A DNA stretch of 64,000 nt from Mycolicibacterium peregrinum (GCF_001665785.1 NZ_LZSO01000038.1:121752-185751), one strand, 5' to 3'. Numbered from the stretch's first letter, positions 34,820 through 43,913 are shown. Notes: generated by a model from the sequence alone, not told the origin. Numbers and translations: made by a program.

Positions 34820-35857
34820 ATGCACGGGTCCAGCGGCGTCGCTCATCTCGCCGATCGTCATCCCACCGTCACGCCGGAGCGGCTGGTCGCACAGCTGATC
34901 CCGCCGCCGACGTTCGCCGACGTCAGCTTCGACAGCTACCGCCCGGATCCCGCGGAACCGTCCCAGGCTGCCGCGGTGGAGTCCTGCCGCAGCTTCTGCG
35001 AGCAGGCCGCCCTGCGCCGGGCGGGCAAGAAGAAGCTGTTCGGCAAACGCGAGGTGCTGCCGGGGGTCGGGCTGTATCTGGACGGCGGATTCGGTGTCGG
35101 CAAGACCCACCTGTTGGCCTCGACGTATTACACGCTGTCGCAGGGGGAGGCACCGACGGCGTTCGCCACGTTCGGCGAGCTGACTCAGCTGGCCGGTGTG
35201 TTCGGCTACAACGAGTGCATCGATCTGCTGTCGGAGTACTCAGTGGTGTGCATCGACGAATTCGAGCTCGACGACCCGGGCAACACGACGCTGATCTCGC
35301 GGTTGCTCTCGGCATTGGTGGAGCGCGGCGTCTCGATCGCGGCCACCTCGAACACGCTGCCCGAGCAGTTGGGCGAGGGCCGGTTCGCAGCCCAGGACTT
35401 CCTGCGCGAGATCAACACACTGGCCCAGATATTCACGACCGTCCGGATCGAGGGGCCCGACTACCGGCATCGCGATCTGCCGCCGGCGCCCGAGCCGTTG
35501 TCCGACGACGAGGTGGCGCAGCGGGCCGAGGGCGTCGTTGGCGCGACCCTCGACGACTTCGATGTGCTGTGTGCGCACCTGGCGACCATGCATCCGTCGC
35601 GCTATCACGCGCTCATCGAGGATGTCACCGAGGTGTTCATCACCGGGGTGCACCCGATTGAGGACCAGAGCGTCGCACTGCGACTGGTCGCGCTGACCGA
35701 CCGCCTCTACGACGCGGGTATCCCGGTGCTGGCGTCGGGGACCAAGCTGGACACCATTTTCAGCCCGGAGATGGTCGCCGGTGGTTTCCGGAAGAAGTAC
35801 CTGCGGGCCACCTCGCGCCTGCTGGCGTTGACGGCTGCCGCGCAGCGAACGCCCTAG
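34820..35857 (+). CDS. zapE: AFG1/ZapE-family cell-division ATPase
   Basis: 345 residues. Walker A GGFGVGKTHLLAS (about 93-105), Walker B VVCIDEFELDDPGN, and SNTLPEQLGEGRFAAQDF typical of AFG1/ZapE. ZapE in other bacteria acts at the Z-ring; the mycobacterial role is inferred. ATG at 34820. Overlaps the convergent acetyltransferase gene by 4 bases. Confidence 0.9.
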   Translation: MHGSSGVAHLADRHPTVTPERLVAQLIPPPTFADVSFDSYRPDPAEPSQAAAVESCRSFCEQAALRRAGKKKLFGKREVLPGVGLYLDGGFGVGKTHLLASTYYTLSQGEAPTAFATFGELTQLAGVFGYNECIDLLSEYSVVCIDEFELDDPGNTTLISRLLSALVERGVSIAATSNTLPEQLGEGRFAAQDFLREINTLAQIFTTVRIEGPDYRHRDLPPAPEPLSDDEVAQRAEGVVGATLDDFDVLCAHLATMHPSRYHALIEDVTEVFITGVHPIEDQSVALRLVALTDRLYDAGIPVLASGTKLDTIFSPEMVAGGFRKKYLRATSRLLALTAAAQRTP

Positions 35858-36372
35858 ACGGGCCGGACCATCACGTAGTCGTTCTCCACACCCGCCCCGA
35901 GCCGGAACGTCTTGGTGCCGCTGACGATGAACCCGTTCTTGGCGTAGAACCGCTGGGCGCGCTGGTTCTCCTGGTTGACCCCCAGCCACACGCAGGCGAC
36001 GCCGGAATCGGTCGCCGTCCGCAGCGTCTCGGTCATCAGGGCCTGCGCGGCGCCGCCGCCATGGCGATCGGGCAGCACATAGATCTTGGACAGTTCGAGC
36101 GCGGGTCGGTGCGTCACTGCCCGCTGCACGTCGGCGTCGTCGGGAGCACCGTGAATCAGCATGGCGTAGCCCGTGATCGAGCTGTCACGTGCCACCAGAA
36201 CGATCCGGTCCGGATCGGCGAGGTACTCGCCGAAGCGGGTCTCGGAGAGGTTCTCGGCGATGAAGGCGGCGACGTTGTCCGGCGTCACCGACGGGGGACA
36301 GGCCAGCGGAAAGGTGGCGGCCGCCACCGCGGCGAGTTCCGGAAGGTCCGCCGCCGTGGCACGGGCGATCAT
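35854..36372 (-). CDS. GNAT-family N-acetyltransferase (Rv2669 type)
   Basis: 172 residues. Acetyl-CoA site LSKIYVLPDRHGGGAAQALM matches the R/Q-x-x-G-x-G/A loop with a G-G-G variant; WLGVNQENQRAQRFYAKNGF is the following strand and helix. ATG at 36370-36372 overlaps the stop of the upstream exported protein by one base, so they are coupled. Substrate unknown. Confidence 0.9.
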   Translation of the reverse strand: MIARATAADLPELAAVAAATFPLACPPSVTPDNVAAFIAENLSETRFGEYLADPDRIVLVARDSSITGYAMLIHGAPDDADVQRAVTHRPALELSKIYVLPDRHGGGAAQALMTETLRTATDSGVACVWLGVNQENQRAQRFYAKNGFIVSGTKTFRLGAGVENDYVMVRPV

Positions 36373-36914
36373 CAAGGCAGGGGCGCGCCTGGCTGCCACA
36401 GGTTCCACTGCGCCAGGTGCTTGCCCGTCTTGGTATCGGTCAGCACCACATTGGTGACCAGTGCGCGGTAGACGTCCCAGTAGACGTCGCCGTTGACGGT
36501 GGCTCCCGGGGGCGCGTTGCGCAGCGCAGCCTCGAGCCGGTTGGGCGCATCGGTGTGTTTGGGGGCGTAGGCGTCGGCGTAGGGGGTGACACCGTTGAAC
36601 GTGAATGCCAGCGCCATCGCGTAGGGGTTGGGTGCAGCGATGGTGGTCACGGTGACCGGGGCCCGCCACGGGCCGCCCTGGGCGCGCCAGCGCGGCGAGC
36701 CGTTCCAGCCCCAACCAGGTGGTACGTCGCTGGCGAGCACGTCGTGCACGGTGACGTCGGCGACGATGCCGTTGTCGGTCTCGACCCGCAGCGTCTGGCC
36801 GATGTTGCCGATCGGAGCGCTTTCGGCCAAGGCCGTCGGCGGGGCCACCAGGGCGGCGACGGCGGCGACCACAGCCGTGAACATGAGCGCAAACCAGCGA
36901 GGCATGCCAGGCAT
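36372..36914 (-). CDS. Exported protein of unknown function (Rv2668 type)
   Basis: 180 residues. Signal peptide MPGMPRWFALMFTAVVAAVAA with likely cleavage at ALA-ES near 30. The mature part resembles a beta-sandwich: TLRVETDNGIVADVTVHDV, GPWRAPVTVTTIAAPNP. This resembles DUF1942/MPT63-like extracellular domains in texture, but I cannot assign it. A second ATG at 36905 is possible. First gene before the acetyltransferase. Confidence 0.85.
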   Translation of the reverse strand: MPGMPRWFALMFTAVVAAVAALVAPPTALAESAPIGNIGQTLRVETDNGIVADVTVHDVLASDVPPGWGWNGSPRWRAQGGPWRAPVTVTTIAAPNPYAMALAFTFNGVTPYADAYAPKHTDAPNRLEAALRNAPPGATVNGDVYWDVYRALVTNVVLTDTKTGKHLAQWNLWQPGAPLP

Positions 36915-36950
36915 GATCGCACAAATTGAAACGTGTTACAGCCGGATGGG

Positions 36951-37376
36951 TCAGGACACCCAGGGGCCGACGCCGCCGACCTTGTCGATCCGGATGCGGG
37001 TGAGCCAACCGGGCGGCGCGTCCTTGGGTGGAAACGGAACATCGGGGGCGGCCAGGGTCTGCGCCAGCTCTTTGAGGAGCTCCGGTGCCCCGCCCTCGAC
37101 GATGCGGGCCGTGCCGGTGATCGCGAGATAGGGGCGCATCGCTTCGCCCACCCGTCCGGGATCGACGATCGTCAGGGCAACGCGGGGGTCGCGTCGGACA
37201 TTGCGCACCTTCTTGTGCTCGGCCAGGTGCGCGGTCACCAGCTCGTCGCCGTCCGGCGTGGACTGCAGCGCCACCCAGACCAGGGTGACCTGTGGGCTCC
37301 CGTCCGGATTCAGGGTGACCAGCGTGGCATCGGCACCTGCGCCGATCAATTCGCGTGCGGCGTCGTTGAGTAACAC
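36951..37376 (-). CDS. PNPOx-like (F420/flavin split-barrel) family protein
   Basis: 141 residues. Split beta-barrel pattern: ATLVTLNPDGSPQVTLVWVALQ, HLAEHKKVRNVRRDPRVALTIVDPG, YLAITGTARIVEGG. Such proteins use FMN or F420; many in mycobacteria are F420-dependent reductases. GTG start at 37374-37376. It follows clpC2 on the same strand, 40 bp away. Confidence 0.85.
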   Translation of the reverse strand: MLLNDAARELIGAGADATLVTLNPDGSPQVTLVWVALQSTPDGDELVTAHLAEHKKVRNVRRDPRVALTIVDPGRVGEAMRPYLAITGTARIVEGGAPELLKELAQTLAAPDVPFPPKDAPPGWLTRIRIDKVGGVGPWVS

Positions 37377-37416
37377 GTCTGGTTCTACGGTTGCGCGGGC
37401 GCTTTCATTCCCGGGT

Positions 37417-38163
37417 TCACTGTCCGGCGCTGTCCTGCCCCTCCGCGGTGAACGGCGCCAAGGCCGCGGCGAGTTCGGCCTCGAACCGTTCGGGGTCCGC
37501 GCCGAGTCGATGCAGGGGCCCGTCCTCGCCTTCGGCCTCGGCGAGGGCGAGCAGGATGTGTTCGGTCCCGATGTAGTTGTGCCCGAGCCGAAGTGCCTGC
37601 CGGAAGGTCAGTTCCAGTGCCTTCTTGGCCGCGGCGCTGAACGGGATCAGTGCCGGAACCGACCCTGCGGGCGGCGGCAGGGTGATGGTGGCGCGAGCCG
37701 TCTCGGCGGTGATTCCTTGGCTGACAAGGAGTTTGGCAGCCAGGCTGTCGGGTTCGGCGAACAGTGCCAGCAGCAGGTGATCGGGGGTGATCTCGGTGTT
37801 GCCGGCTGCGTGCGCGGTGTTCTGGGATACCACGACGACGTTGCGGGCCCGAGGGGTGAACCGGCCGAATCCGGCGTTGGGGTCGAGGGCGGCCGGGTCG
37901 AAATCGGGGACCTTCGGCACAAAGCGTTTCTGGGCGGCCTGCTTGGTGACGCCCATGGCCTTGCCGATGTCGGTCCAGGACGCGCCCGAGCGCCGGGCCT
38001 GGTCGACGAAATGCCCGATGAGGTGGTCGGCGATCTCGCCGAGGGCATCGGCGGCGATCACGGCATCGATCAACTGCTCGAGTGGTTCTGTATGAGCCTT
38101 CTTGATCGCACCGATGAGGTCGTCGAGGCGGACAGGGTTGGAGATGGTGACGGGTTTGCTCAT
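37417..38163 (-). CDS. clpC2: ClpC2, Clp N-domain protein with HTH-like region
   Basis: 248 residues. Not a full ATPase: it has an N-terminal region with a helix-turn-helix-like segment (about 60-81, ASWTDIGKAMGVTKQAAQKR) followed by a ClpC1-like N-domain repeat pair (GRFTPRARNVVVVSQNTAH and IPFSAAAKKALELTFRQAL). ClpC2 of M. tuberculosis is known to bind ClpC1-directed toxins such as cyclomarin. ATG at 38161-38163; three copies of an 11-base operator stand just upstream, suggesting that the HTH region represses its own gene. Confidence 0.9.
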   Translation of the reverse strand: MSKPVTISNPVRLDDLIGAIKKAHTEPLEQLIDAVIAADALGEIADHLIGHFVDQARRSGASWTDIGKAMGVTKQAAQKRFVPKVPDFDPAALDPNAGFGRFTPRARNVVVVSQNTAHAAGNTEITPDHLLLALFAEPDSLAAKLLVSQGITAETARATITLPPPAGSVPALIPFSAAAKKALELTFRQALRLGHNYIGTEHILLALAEAEGEDGPLHRLGADPERFEAELAAALAPFTAEGQDSAGQ

Positions 38164-38165
38164 GC

Positions 38166-38214
38166 GTCAACTGTAGGTTGACGATGGGTCATCGTCAACC
38201 TCGGGTTGACGATG
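38166..38214. promoter_or_regulatory. Candidate ClpC2 autoregulatory operator
   Basis: GGTTGACGATG occurs at 38176-38186 and 38204-38214, and as its reverse complement CATCGTCAACC at 38190-38200; a partial inverted copy (GTCAAC) is at 38166-38171. The first and second copies form a perfect inverted repeat with a 3-base spacer. It begins 2 bp upstream of the clpC2 start. Confidence 0.8.
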
Positions 38215-38276
38215 ATTGGCCTGGGCGGTGAGGTGCTGGCGGCGCCGGTCCACGCCGATCGGGCAAGATAGCGCCG

Positions 38277-39671
38277 GTGAATCTCGAAGATCGTGTCCTG
38301 ACGCTGCTGCGCCCCGTGCTGCGGCCGGTGATGCGTGTGTTGTCGTTGCGCACGATCGTCATCGTGGGTGCGCTGTCGGTGGTGGTCACTGTCATCACCC
38401 TCGGTACCTGGGTGTGGATCGGCGTGACCAACGACCAGTACAGCCAGCTGGACCGGCGGCTGGATTCATTGAGCAGTCTCGGCGATGTCAGCACGCTGCT
38501 CACCGCCACGAAGCAGGGATCGGCGGACAAGGCCATGCCCGACGACGGCGGTCTCGTCCGCACGGCCCACATCGGTGGCGTCAGCGTCTCGGTGCCCAGC
38601 GACATCGTCCTGCCGCGGCTGGAAAACGGCTACACCAACACCACGATCGACGGGGTCGAGTACCGCGTACGTACCTTCACGGCCGGCCCCGCGACCATCG
38701 CCCTCGGCGCGCCACTGGCCGAGACCCAGCGCCGGATCGACGAACTCCACCTGCGGGTCTTGTTGATCTGCGGTGGCGTCATCGGCAGCACCATCGTGGT
38801 GGGATGGATGATTTCGTTGGTGATGATCACGCCGTTCCGGCTGCTGGCTCAGCAGGCACGCGCCATCAACGCCCAGTCCAAGCCCGACGAGGTGCAGGTC
38901 CGCGGTGTGCGTGAGGCCGTGGAGATCGCCGAGGCGGTCGAGGGCATGCTGGCGCGCATCGGCAACGAACAGGAGCGCACCAAGGCCGCGCTCGAATCGG
39001 CCCGCGATTTCGCCGCGGTGGCCTCCCATGAACTTCGGACCCCGCTCACGGCGATGCGCACCAACCTGGAAGTGCTGTCGACGCTGGACATGACCGACGA
39101 GCAGCGCAAGGAGGTGATCGGGGACGTCATGCGCACGCAGAGCCGAATCGAGGGCACCCTGACCGCTCTGGAGCGGCTGGCGCAGGGGGAGCTGACCACG
39201 GTCGAGGATTTCGTTCCGATGGATGTCACCGAATTGCTCGATCGTGCGGCGCACGATGCGCTGCGGACCTACCCGGGCCTGCGGGCGACGCTGATGCCCT
39301 CGCCGACGGTATTGATGTTGGGCATGCCGGCGGGCCTGCGTCTGGTGATCGACAACGCCATCGCCAACGCCGTCAAGCACGGCGGCGCCACCGAAATCCG
39401 GCTGAGCGCTGTCAGTTCGGCCGACGACGTGCAGATCGTGGTCGACGACAACGGTTCCGGGGTGCCCGAGGTCGAGCGGGCCGAGGTGTTCGAGCGGTTC
39501 GCCCGCGGATCGACGGCGTCGCGGTCGGGATCCGGTCTGGGTCTGGCGCTCGTTGCCCAGCAAGCCGAATTGCACGGTGGCACAGCTTCTTTGACGGAGA
39601 GTCCGCTGGGGGGTGCGCGGTTGCTGCTGCAGCTGCCGTTGACCCGGCGAGTGGAGGACGCGCCCTTCTGA
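38277..39671 (+). CDS. PrrB-like sensor histidine kinase
   Basis: 464 residues. Two membrane helices (about 25-48 and 160-182) flank an extracytoplasmic sensor of about 110 residues; a HAMP region is followed by the H-box ASHELRTPLTAMRTNLEVLS with the phospho-acceptor His at 251, and an ATPase domain (NAIANAVKHGG, DDNGSGVPEVE, GSGLGLALVAQQAELHGG). The catalytic half is closely PrrB-like; the sensor is different. GTG at 38277. No response regulator lies beside it, unlike prrA-prrB. Confidence 0.9.
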   Translation: MNLEDRVLTLLRPVLRPVMRVLSLRTIVIVGALSVVVTVITLGTWVWIGVTNDQYSQLDRRLDSLSSLGDVSTLLTATKQGSADKAMPDDGGLVRTAHIGGVSVSVPSDIVLPRLENGYTNTTIDGVEYRVRTFTAGPATIALGAPLAETQRRIDELHLRVLLICGGVIGSTIVVGWMISLVMITPFRLLAQQARAINAQSKPDEVQVRGVREAVEIAEAVEGMLARIGNEQERTKAALESARDFAAVASHELRTPLTAMRTNLEVLSTLDMTDEQRKEVIGDVMRTQSRIEGTLTALERLAQGELTTVEDFVPMDVTELLDRAAHDALRTYPGLRATLMPSPTVLMLGMPAGLRLVIDNAIANAVKHGGATEIRLSAVSSADDVQIVVDDNGSGVPEVERAEVFERFARGSTASRSGSGLGLALVAQQAELHGGTASLTESPLGGARLLLQLPLTRRVEDAPF

Positions 39672-39677
39672 GAAGCC

Positions 39678-40340
39678 TCAGCAGTCCTGAGCCGGCGACC
39701 TTTCCAGCAGTTCGTCGAGGAAACCAGCGGCCTCCTGCCCGGCGCGTTCCACATCGCCGGCCGCGATCGCCTCGACCAGATCGTCGTGTGGGAACATCCC
39801 GCCGGGGCCCGCGCTCGTCGTCGCGACGCTGGCGGTGATTGCCTCAAGGAGCCCGCGGTAGATCTCGACGAGCACCGGATTGTGCGACGCCCGCACGACG
39901 GCCAGGTGGAACTCGGTGTCGGAGTGGGTGAACTGCGCGTGGTCGGTGGTGTCCGTGTGTGCCAGGTGGGCGCGTAGTTCGACAAGGTCCTCTTCGGTGC
40001 GCGCGACAGCGGCCAGACGGGCCCCTTCCACCTCAAGGCAGCGCCGGACCTGCAGCACGTCGCGCAGCTCGGATCCGCACAGCCGGCGCAGGGCCGCGGA
40101 TACCTCACTGGTGGCGCGGACGTAGGTGCCGTCGCCCTGCCGGACTTCGAAGATGCCGTTGTGTGCCAGCGCTCGGACCGCCTCGCGCACGGTGTTGCGT
40201 CCCACTCCGAGGGCTTCGACCAGTTCGGGCTCGGTGGGGATGCGGCTGTCGACCGGCCATTCGCCCGAGGTGACCAGGGTGCGCAGTTGCTCGATCACCT
40301 GGTCGACCAGGCCGGTGCGTCGCGTTGTGGCCAGCGGCAC
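39678..40340 (-). CDS. GntR/FadR-family transcriptional regulator
   Basis: 220 residues. Winged HTH at the N-terminus (RIPTEPELVEALGVGRNTVREAVRAL, FEVRQGDGTYV), then an all-helical FCD ligand domain with DTEFHLAVVRASHNPVLVEIYR, whose Asp and His usually bind a metal and an organic acid. GTG at 40338-40340. Divergent from an MFS gene 47 bp away; it probably controls it. Confidence 0.91.
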   Translation of the reverse strand: MPLATTRRTGLVDQVIEQLRTLVTSGEWPVDSRIPTEPELVEALGVGRNTVREAVRALAHNGIFEVRQGDGTYVRATSEVSAALRRLCGSELRDVLQVRRCLEVEGARLAAVARTEEDLVELRAHLAHTDTTDHAQFTHSDTEFHLAVVRASHNPVLVEIYRGLLEAITASVATTSAGPGGMFPHDDLVEAIAAGDVERAGQEAAGFLDELLERSPAQDC

Positions 40341-40353
40341 TCTAAAGTCCTTT

Positions 40354-40370
40354 CATCCAATCATGGGATG
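40354..40370. promoter_or_regulatory. Candidate FadR-type operator
   Basis: CATCC-AATCATG-GGATG is an inverted repeat between the divergent regulator and MFS genes; an overlapping GATG-TATGG-CATC follows. Size and position fit an operator repressing both promoters. Confidence 0.5.
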
Positions 40371-40387
40371 TATGGCATCATAGCCGG

Positions 40388-41641
40388 GTGAGTAGGTCTC
40401 TGCGCAACGAAACCCGGAACGGTTACGAGCACGATCTGGAGCTCGAACTCGACGGTGCGGTAGAGGTCCGCCCCGGACAGATGGCGGCCGGCGGTGCCCT
40501 GCTCGTCGTGGCAGTGATCCTGACCGCCCTGAACCTGCGCCCGGCGATCACCAGCATCGGGCCGGTTCTCGGAGAGATGCGGGAGACGCTCGGCGCCTCG
40601 GCCGTGTGGGCCGGTGTGCTGACCACCCTGCCCGGGCTGTGCTTCGCCGCGGCGGGTCTGACCGCGCCGTGGCTGGCCCGCCGGATCGGCTTGGGCCGGG
40701 CGATCTCGGTCGCCCTGGTGATTCTGAGCGTCGGTCTGGTGGCCCGGGTGCTGGACGGACCGTACGTGGTCATCGGCGGAACGCTGGTCGCCACCGGAGG
40801 GATCGCGCTGGTCAACGTGCTGATCCCGGTCGTGATCAAGGGTTCGTTCCCCGCCCAGATCGGACTGATGACCGGTGTCTACACCGCGGCCCTGCAGGGC
40901 GGCGGGGCGCTGGGCTCAGCGGTCACCCCACCGCTGGAGCCACTGCTCGGTGGCTGGCGGGGCGCGCTGGGTGCCTGGGCTCTGGTGGCCATCCTCGCGC
41001 TGCTGTTCTGGTTGGTGGGCGCACGGGGAATCAGCACGGCCCGTACCGAAGCGGCCTCGTCGGGGACGGCCGGTCGCTCGTTGCTGCGCAGCCCGTTGGC
41101 CTGGACGGTCACGTTGTTCTTCGGCTGCCAGTCGTTCCTGGCCTACATCGTCATGGGCTGGCTGCCCGAGGTGTTCATCGACAGCGGGGTCAGCAAGACC
41201 GACGCAGGCCTGCTGCTCGGGTTGGTGTCCATCCTGGCCGTCCCGATCAGCCTGATCGTTCCACCGCTGGCGGCCAAGCAGAAGAACCAGAGCGGCTGGA
41301 TCGTGGGGCTCGGCGTGGTCGGCATGATCGGCATGATCGGCCTGCTCGTCGATCCCGGCGCGGCACCGCTGCTGTGGAGCTTCTTCGTGGGCATCGGGAT
41401 GAGCGTGTTCTCGTTGGCGCTCACGGTGATTGCTCTGCGCGCGCGTAACGCCGAGGACACCGCGCGACTCTCCGGGATGGCGCAGGGTTTCGGCTATCTT
41501 CTGGCCGGTGTGGGTCCGTTCTCGTTCGGGCTGCTTCACGACATGACCGCCGCCTGGACGGCGCCGTTTGCCATGGTGATGGTCATCTACCTGGTGCAGA
41601 TGGTGGCGGGCGCGCTGGCCGGCCGGAACCGATACGTCTGA
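40388..41641 (+). CDS. MFS transporter of the CynX/NimT type
   Basis: 417 residues, 12 predicted helices. N-terminal LNLRPAITSIGPVLGEMRETLG is the signature of the CynX/NimT (cyanate, 2-nitroimidazole) subgroup. A cytoplasmic leader of about 30 acidic residues precedes TM1. GTG at 40388. Substrate cannot be told; divergent regulator suggests an organic acid or drug-like inducer. Confidence 0.88.
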   Translation: MSRSLRNETRNGYEHDLELELDGAVEVRPGQMAAGGALLVVAVILTALNLRPAITSIGPVLGEMRETLGASAVWAGVLTTLPGLCFAAAGLTAPWLARRIGLGRAISVALVILSVGLVARVLDGPYVVIGGTLVATGGIALVNVLIPVVIKGSFPAQIGLMTGVYTAALQGGGALGSAVTPPLEPLLGGWRGALGAWALVAILALLFWLVGARGISTARTEAASSGTAGRSLLRSPLAWTVTLFFGCQSFLAYIVMGWLPEVFIDSGVSKTDAGLLLGLVSILAVPISLIVPPLAAKQKNQSGWIVGLGVVGMIGMIGLLVDPGAAPLLWSFFVGIGMSVFSLALTVIALRARNAEDTARLSGMAQGFGYLLAGVGPFSFGLLHDMTAAWTAPFAMVMVIYLVQMVAGALAGRNRYV

Positions 41642-41679
41642 GTCACAAGCCTCGATTGTGACGCCACAAGATCGTGGCG
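41642..41679. repeat. Two short inverted repeats after the MFS gene
   Basis: GTCACAA (41642-41648) pairs with TTGTGAC (41656-41662), and CGCCAC (41662-41667) pairs with GTGGCG (41674-41679). The first could be a terminator of the MFS gene; the second may be part of the promoter region of the TDT gene at 41718. Confidence 0.45.
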
Positions 41680-41717
41680 CCTACCGCTGATCGGTCGCAG
41701 CCACCAGCATTGGTGAG

Positions 41718-42854
41718 GTGACCACCTACACGGCGTCTTATACCGCGGCAAGGCCGTTCCATACCGCCCTGCTGGCCGAATTGGACAGTGCGAGTTCGGC
41801 GTTCCGACACATCACGCCGAACTGGTTCGCCTCGGTGATGGGCACCGGAATCGTCGCGACGGCGGCGGCCACCCTGCCGCTGCATCTGCCGGGACTGCAC
41901 GAGTTCGCCACTGCGGTATGGATTCTCGCCGCCACCGTGCTGGTGATCCTGGCCGCGGCGTTCGCCACGCACTGGATCCGGCATCGAGAACAGGCGAAGG
42001 CCTATGCCGGACACCAGGTGATGGGGCAGTTCTACGGCGCGCCGGCGATGGCGTTGCTCACCGTCGGAGCGGGGGCACTGCTGCTCGGACCGGGCATCAT
42101 CGGCCCGTCCGCGGCGCTGGCCCTCGACGTAGTGCTGTGGATCGCCGGTACGGCGCTGGGATTGGTTGTCAGCCTGTGGCTTCCGTTCGCGATGATCACC
42201 CGTGAGGATCACACCGACGTCGAGGCGGTGCCGGCCTGGATGATGCCCGTGGTGTCGCCGATGGTCTCGGCCTCCACCGGCGCCCTGCTGCTGTCGCATC
42301 TTGGTCCAGGTCAAGCGGGGATGACCTTGTTGGTCGCCTGCTATGCCATGTTCGGTCTGAGCCTGCTGGCCGGTCTGATCACTACCACCATGGTGTATTC
42401 GAGGCTCATGCACGGCGGCTTCAGCCAGGTGCAGGCGATTCCGACGGTGTGGATCGTGCTCGGCGTCGTCGGCCAGTCGATCACCGCGGCCAATCTGCTG
42501 GCGGCCCATGCCGGATCGGTGCTGACCGACAGTGCCACGGTCTCGGCTCTGCACGCCTTCGGGATCGTCTACGGCCTGGTGATGGGCGGCTTCGGAGCGT
42601 TTGTGTTCTGCCTCGCGACGGCGCTCACGGTGCACGGTGCGCGCCGCGGGCTGTCATTCAGCCTGACGTGGTGGAGCTTCACCTTCCCGGTGGGGACCTG
42701 CGTGACGGGAGCGTCCGCACTGGGTGTCGCCACCGGCGCCGTTGCCATTTCCTGGCTGGCTGTCGGGTTGTACGTGCTGCTGCTGGCCGCATGGGCGACC
42801 GTCGCGACCAATACCCTTCGCGGGGTGCGGACCGGACGGTTACTGCGCGGCTGA
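41718..42854 (+). CDS. TDT-family transporter (tellurite resistance/dicarboxylate type)
   Basis: 378 residues, ten predicted helices. HITPNWFASVMGTGIVA at the start and FSLTWWSFTFPVGTCVTGASALG near the end are typical of the TDT (TehA/Mae1/SLAC1) family of anion or dicarboxylate channels and exporters. GTG at 41718. Convergent with a LysR regulator. Confidence 0.87.
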   Translation: MTTYTASYTAARPFHTALLAELDSASSAFRHITPNWFASVMGTGIVATAAATLPLHLPGLHEFATAVWILAATVLVILAAAFATHWIRHREQAKAYAGHQVMGQFYGAPAMALLTVGAGALLLGPGIIGPSAALALDVVLWIAGTALGLVVSLWLPFAMITREDHTDVEAVPAWMMPVVSPMVSASTGALLLSHLGPGQAGMTLLVACYAMFGLSLLAGLITTTMVYSRLMHGGFSQVQAIPTVWIVLGVVGQSITAANLLAAHAGSVLTDSATVSALHAFGIVYGLVMGGFGAFVFCLATALTVHGARRGLSFSLTWWSFTFPVGTCVTGASALGVATGAVAISWLAVGLYVLLLAAWATVATNTLRGVRTGRLLRG

Positions 42855-42897
42855 AGTCAACGGCACGGATCGAGCACCAGGTTCCGGTGCCCCGGAC

Positions 42898-43833
42898 TCA
42901 ACGCGCCGAGGCGATGTGGCTGAGCAGTTCGCGCACCGCCCCGGCCGGTGGAGTGCGGCCACCCGACCAGATGGCGCGCAATTCGCGGTGCAGGTCCAGT
43001 CCGGCGACGGGTACCTCGCGCAGCCGGCCCAGGGTGAGATCGTCTTCGACGGCCAGCCGGCTCATCACGGCGGGCCCGGCACCGGCCAGCACCGCGGCAC
43101 GCATCGCGGTTGCCGACGACAATTCGATCGCGGGGTCGGCCTGCCGGCTCGACGGGCCCAGCGCGGCTCGCAGCGCAGCGCTGAGGGCATCCCTGGTGCC
43201 CGAACCGGTTTCCCTTGACACCAAAGGTGTTTCGCTGAGTTCGACAGGGCTGACCTTGGCGGATCTGCGGGCCCACTTGTGATCCGGGGGCACCACGGTG
43301 ACCAGCTCGTCATGGGCGATCACCCGGCTGTGCAGTCCGGTCGGGACGCCCGGGGATTCGATGAAGCCGAGGTCGGCCGACCCGTCCTGGACGCCGGCGA
43401 TCACCTGATCGCTGTTGGCCGCGGTGAGGATGACCTCGGGTGCGTTCACTCCGCGACGTGCCGCGTCGGCCTGCAAGGACACCAGCCAGTGCGGCATGAG
43501 TTGTTCGGCGATGGTGAGGCTGGCCGCGACGGTGACGCGATCGCGGCTCTCGGTGCGCATCGAGGCCAGGCCGGCGTCCACCCGCCCCGCGACGTCGAGC
43601 AATTGGTCGGCCCACTCGGCGACGACCGCACCGGCCGCGGTCAGCTGCGAACCGCGGGGGCTGCGCTGTACCAGCCGCACTCCGGTCTGCGATTCGATCG
43701 AGGCGAGCCGCGCGGACACCGCCTGCTGGGTGAGACCCAGCTCACGACCGGCGGCTCCGATGCTGCCGGTACGCGCGATCGCCAGCAGCACTTCGAACGC
43801 TGCCAGCTCGGGCATCCGGGGGCTGAGCGGCAT
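42898..43833 (-). CDS. LysR-family transcriptional regulator
   Basis: 311 residues. N-terminal HTH (AFEVLLAIARTGSIGAAGRELGLTQQAVSARLASIES) and a periplasmic-binding-like effector domain with VTVAASLTIAEQLMPHWLV. ATG at 43831-43833. Target not evident: the neighbours on both sides do not face it divergently except the DAHP-synthase leader 88 bp upstream. Confidence 0.9.
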   Translation of the reverse strand: MPLSPRMPELAAFEVLLAIARTGSIGAAGRELGLTQQAVSARLASIESQTGVRLVQRSPRGSQLTAAGAVVAEWADQLLDVAGRVDAGLASMRTESRDRVTVAASLTIAEQLMPHWLVSLQADAARRGVNAPEVILTAANSDQVIAGVQDGSADLGFIESPGVPTGLHSRVIAHDELVTVVPPDHKWARRSAKVSPVELSETPLVSRETGSGTRDALSAALRAALGPSSRQADPAIELSSATAMRAAVLAGAGPAVMSRLAVEDDLTLGRLREVPVAGLDLHRELRAIWSGGRTPPAGAVRELLSHIASAR

Positions 43834-43907
43834 GCCCAGGATCGTAGGGCGTGGTCACAAATGGAGGTTGTGAACGCACCGGTTGGGGCGTCGCGCCGGG
43901 CGTGGTG

Positions 43908-43913
43908 TAGCCT
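43908..43913 (+). promoter_or_regulatory. Candidate -10 of the DAHP synthase leader transcript
   Basis: TAGCCT fits TANNNT; 7 bases later the leader GTG begins at 43921, so the mRNA may be leaderless. TTGGGG at 43883-43888 could serve as -35 with a long 19-base spacer. Confidence 0.45.
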
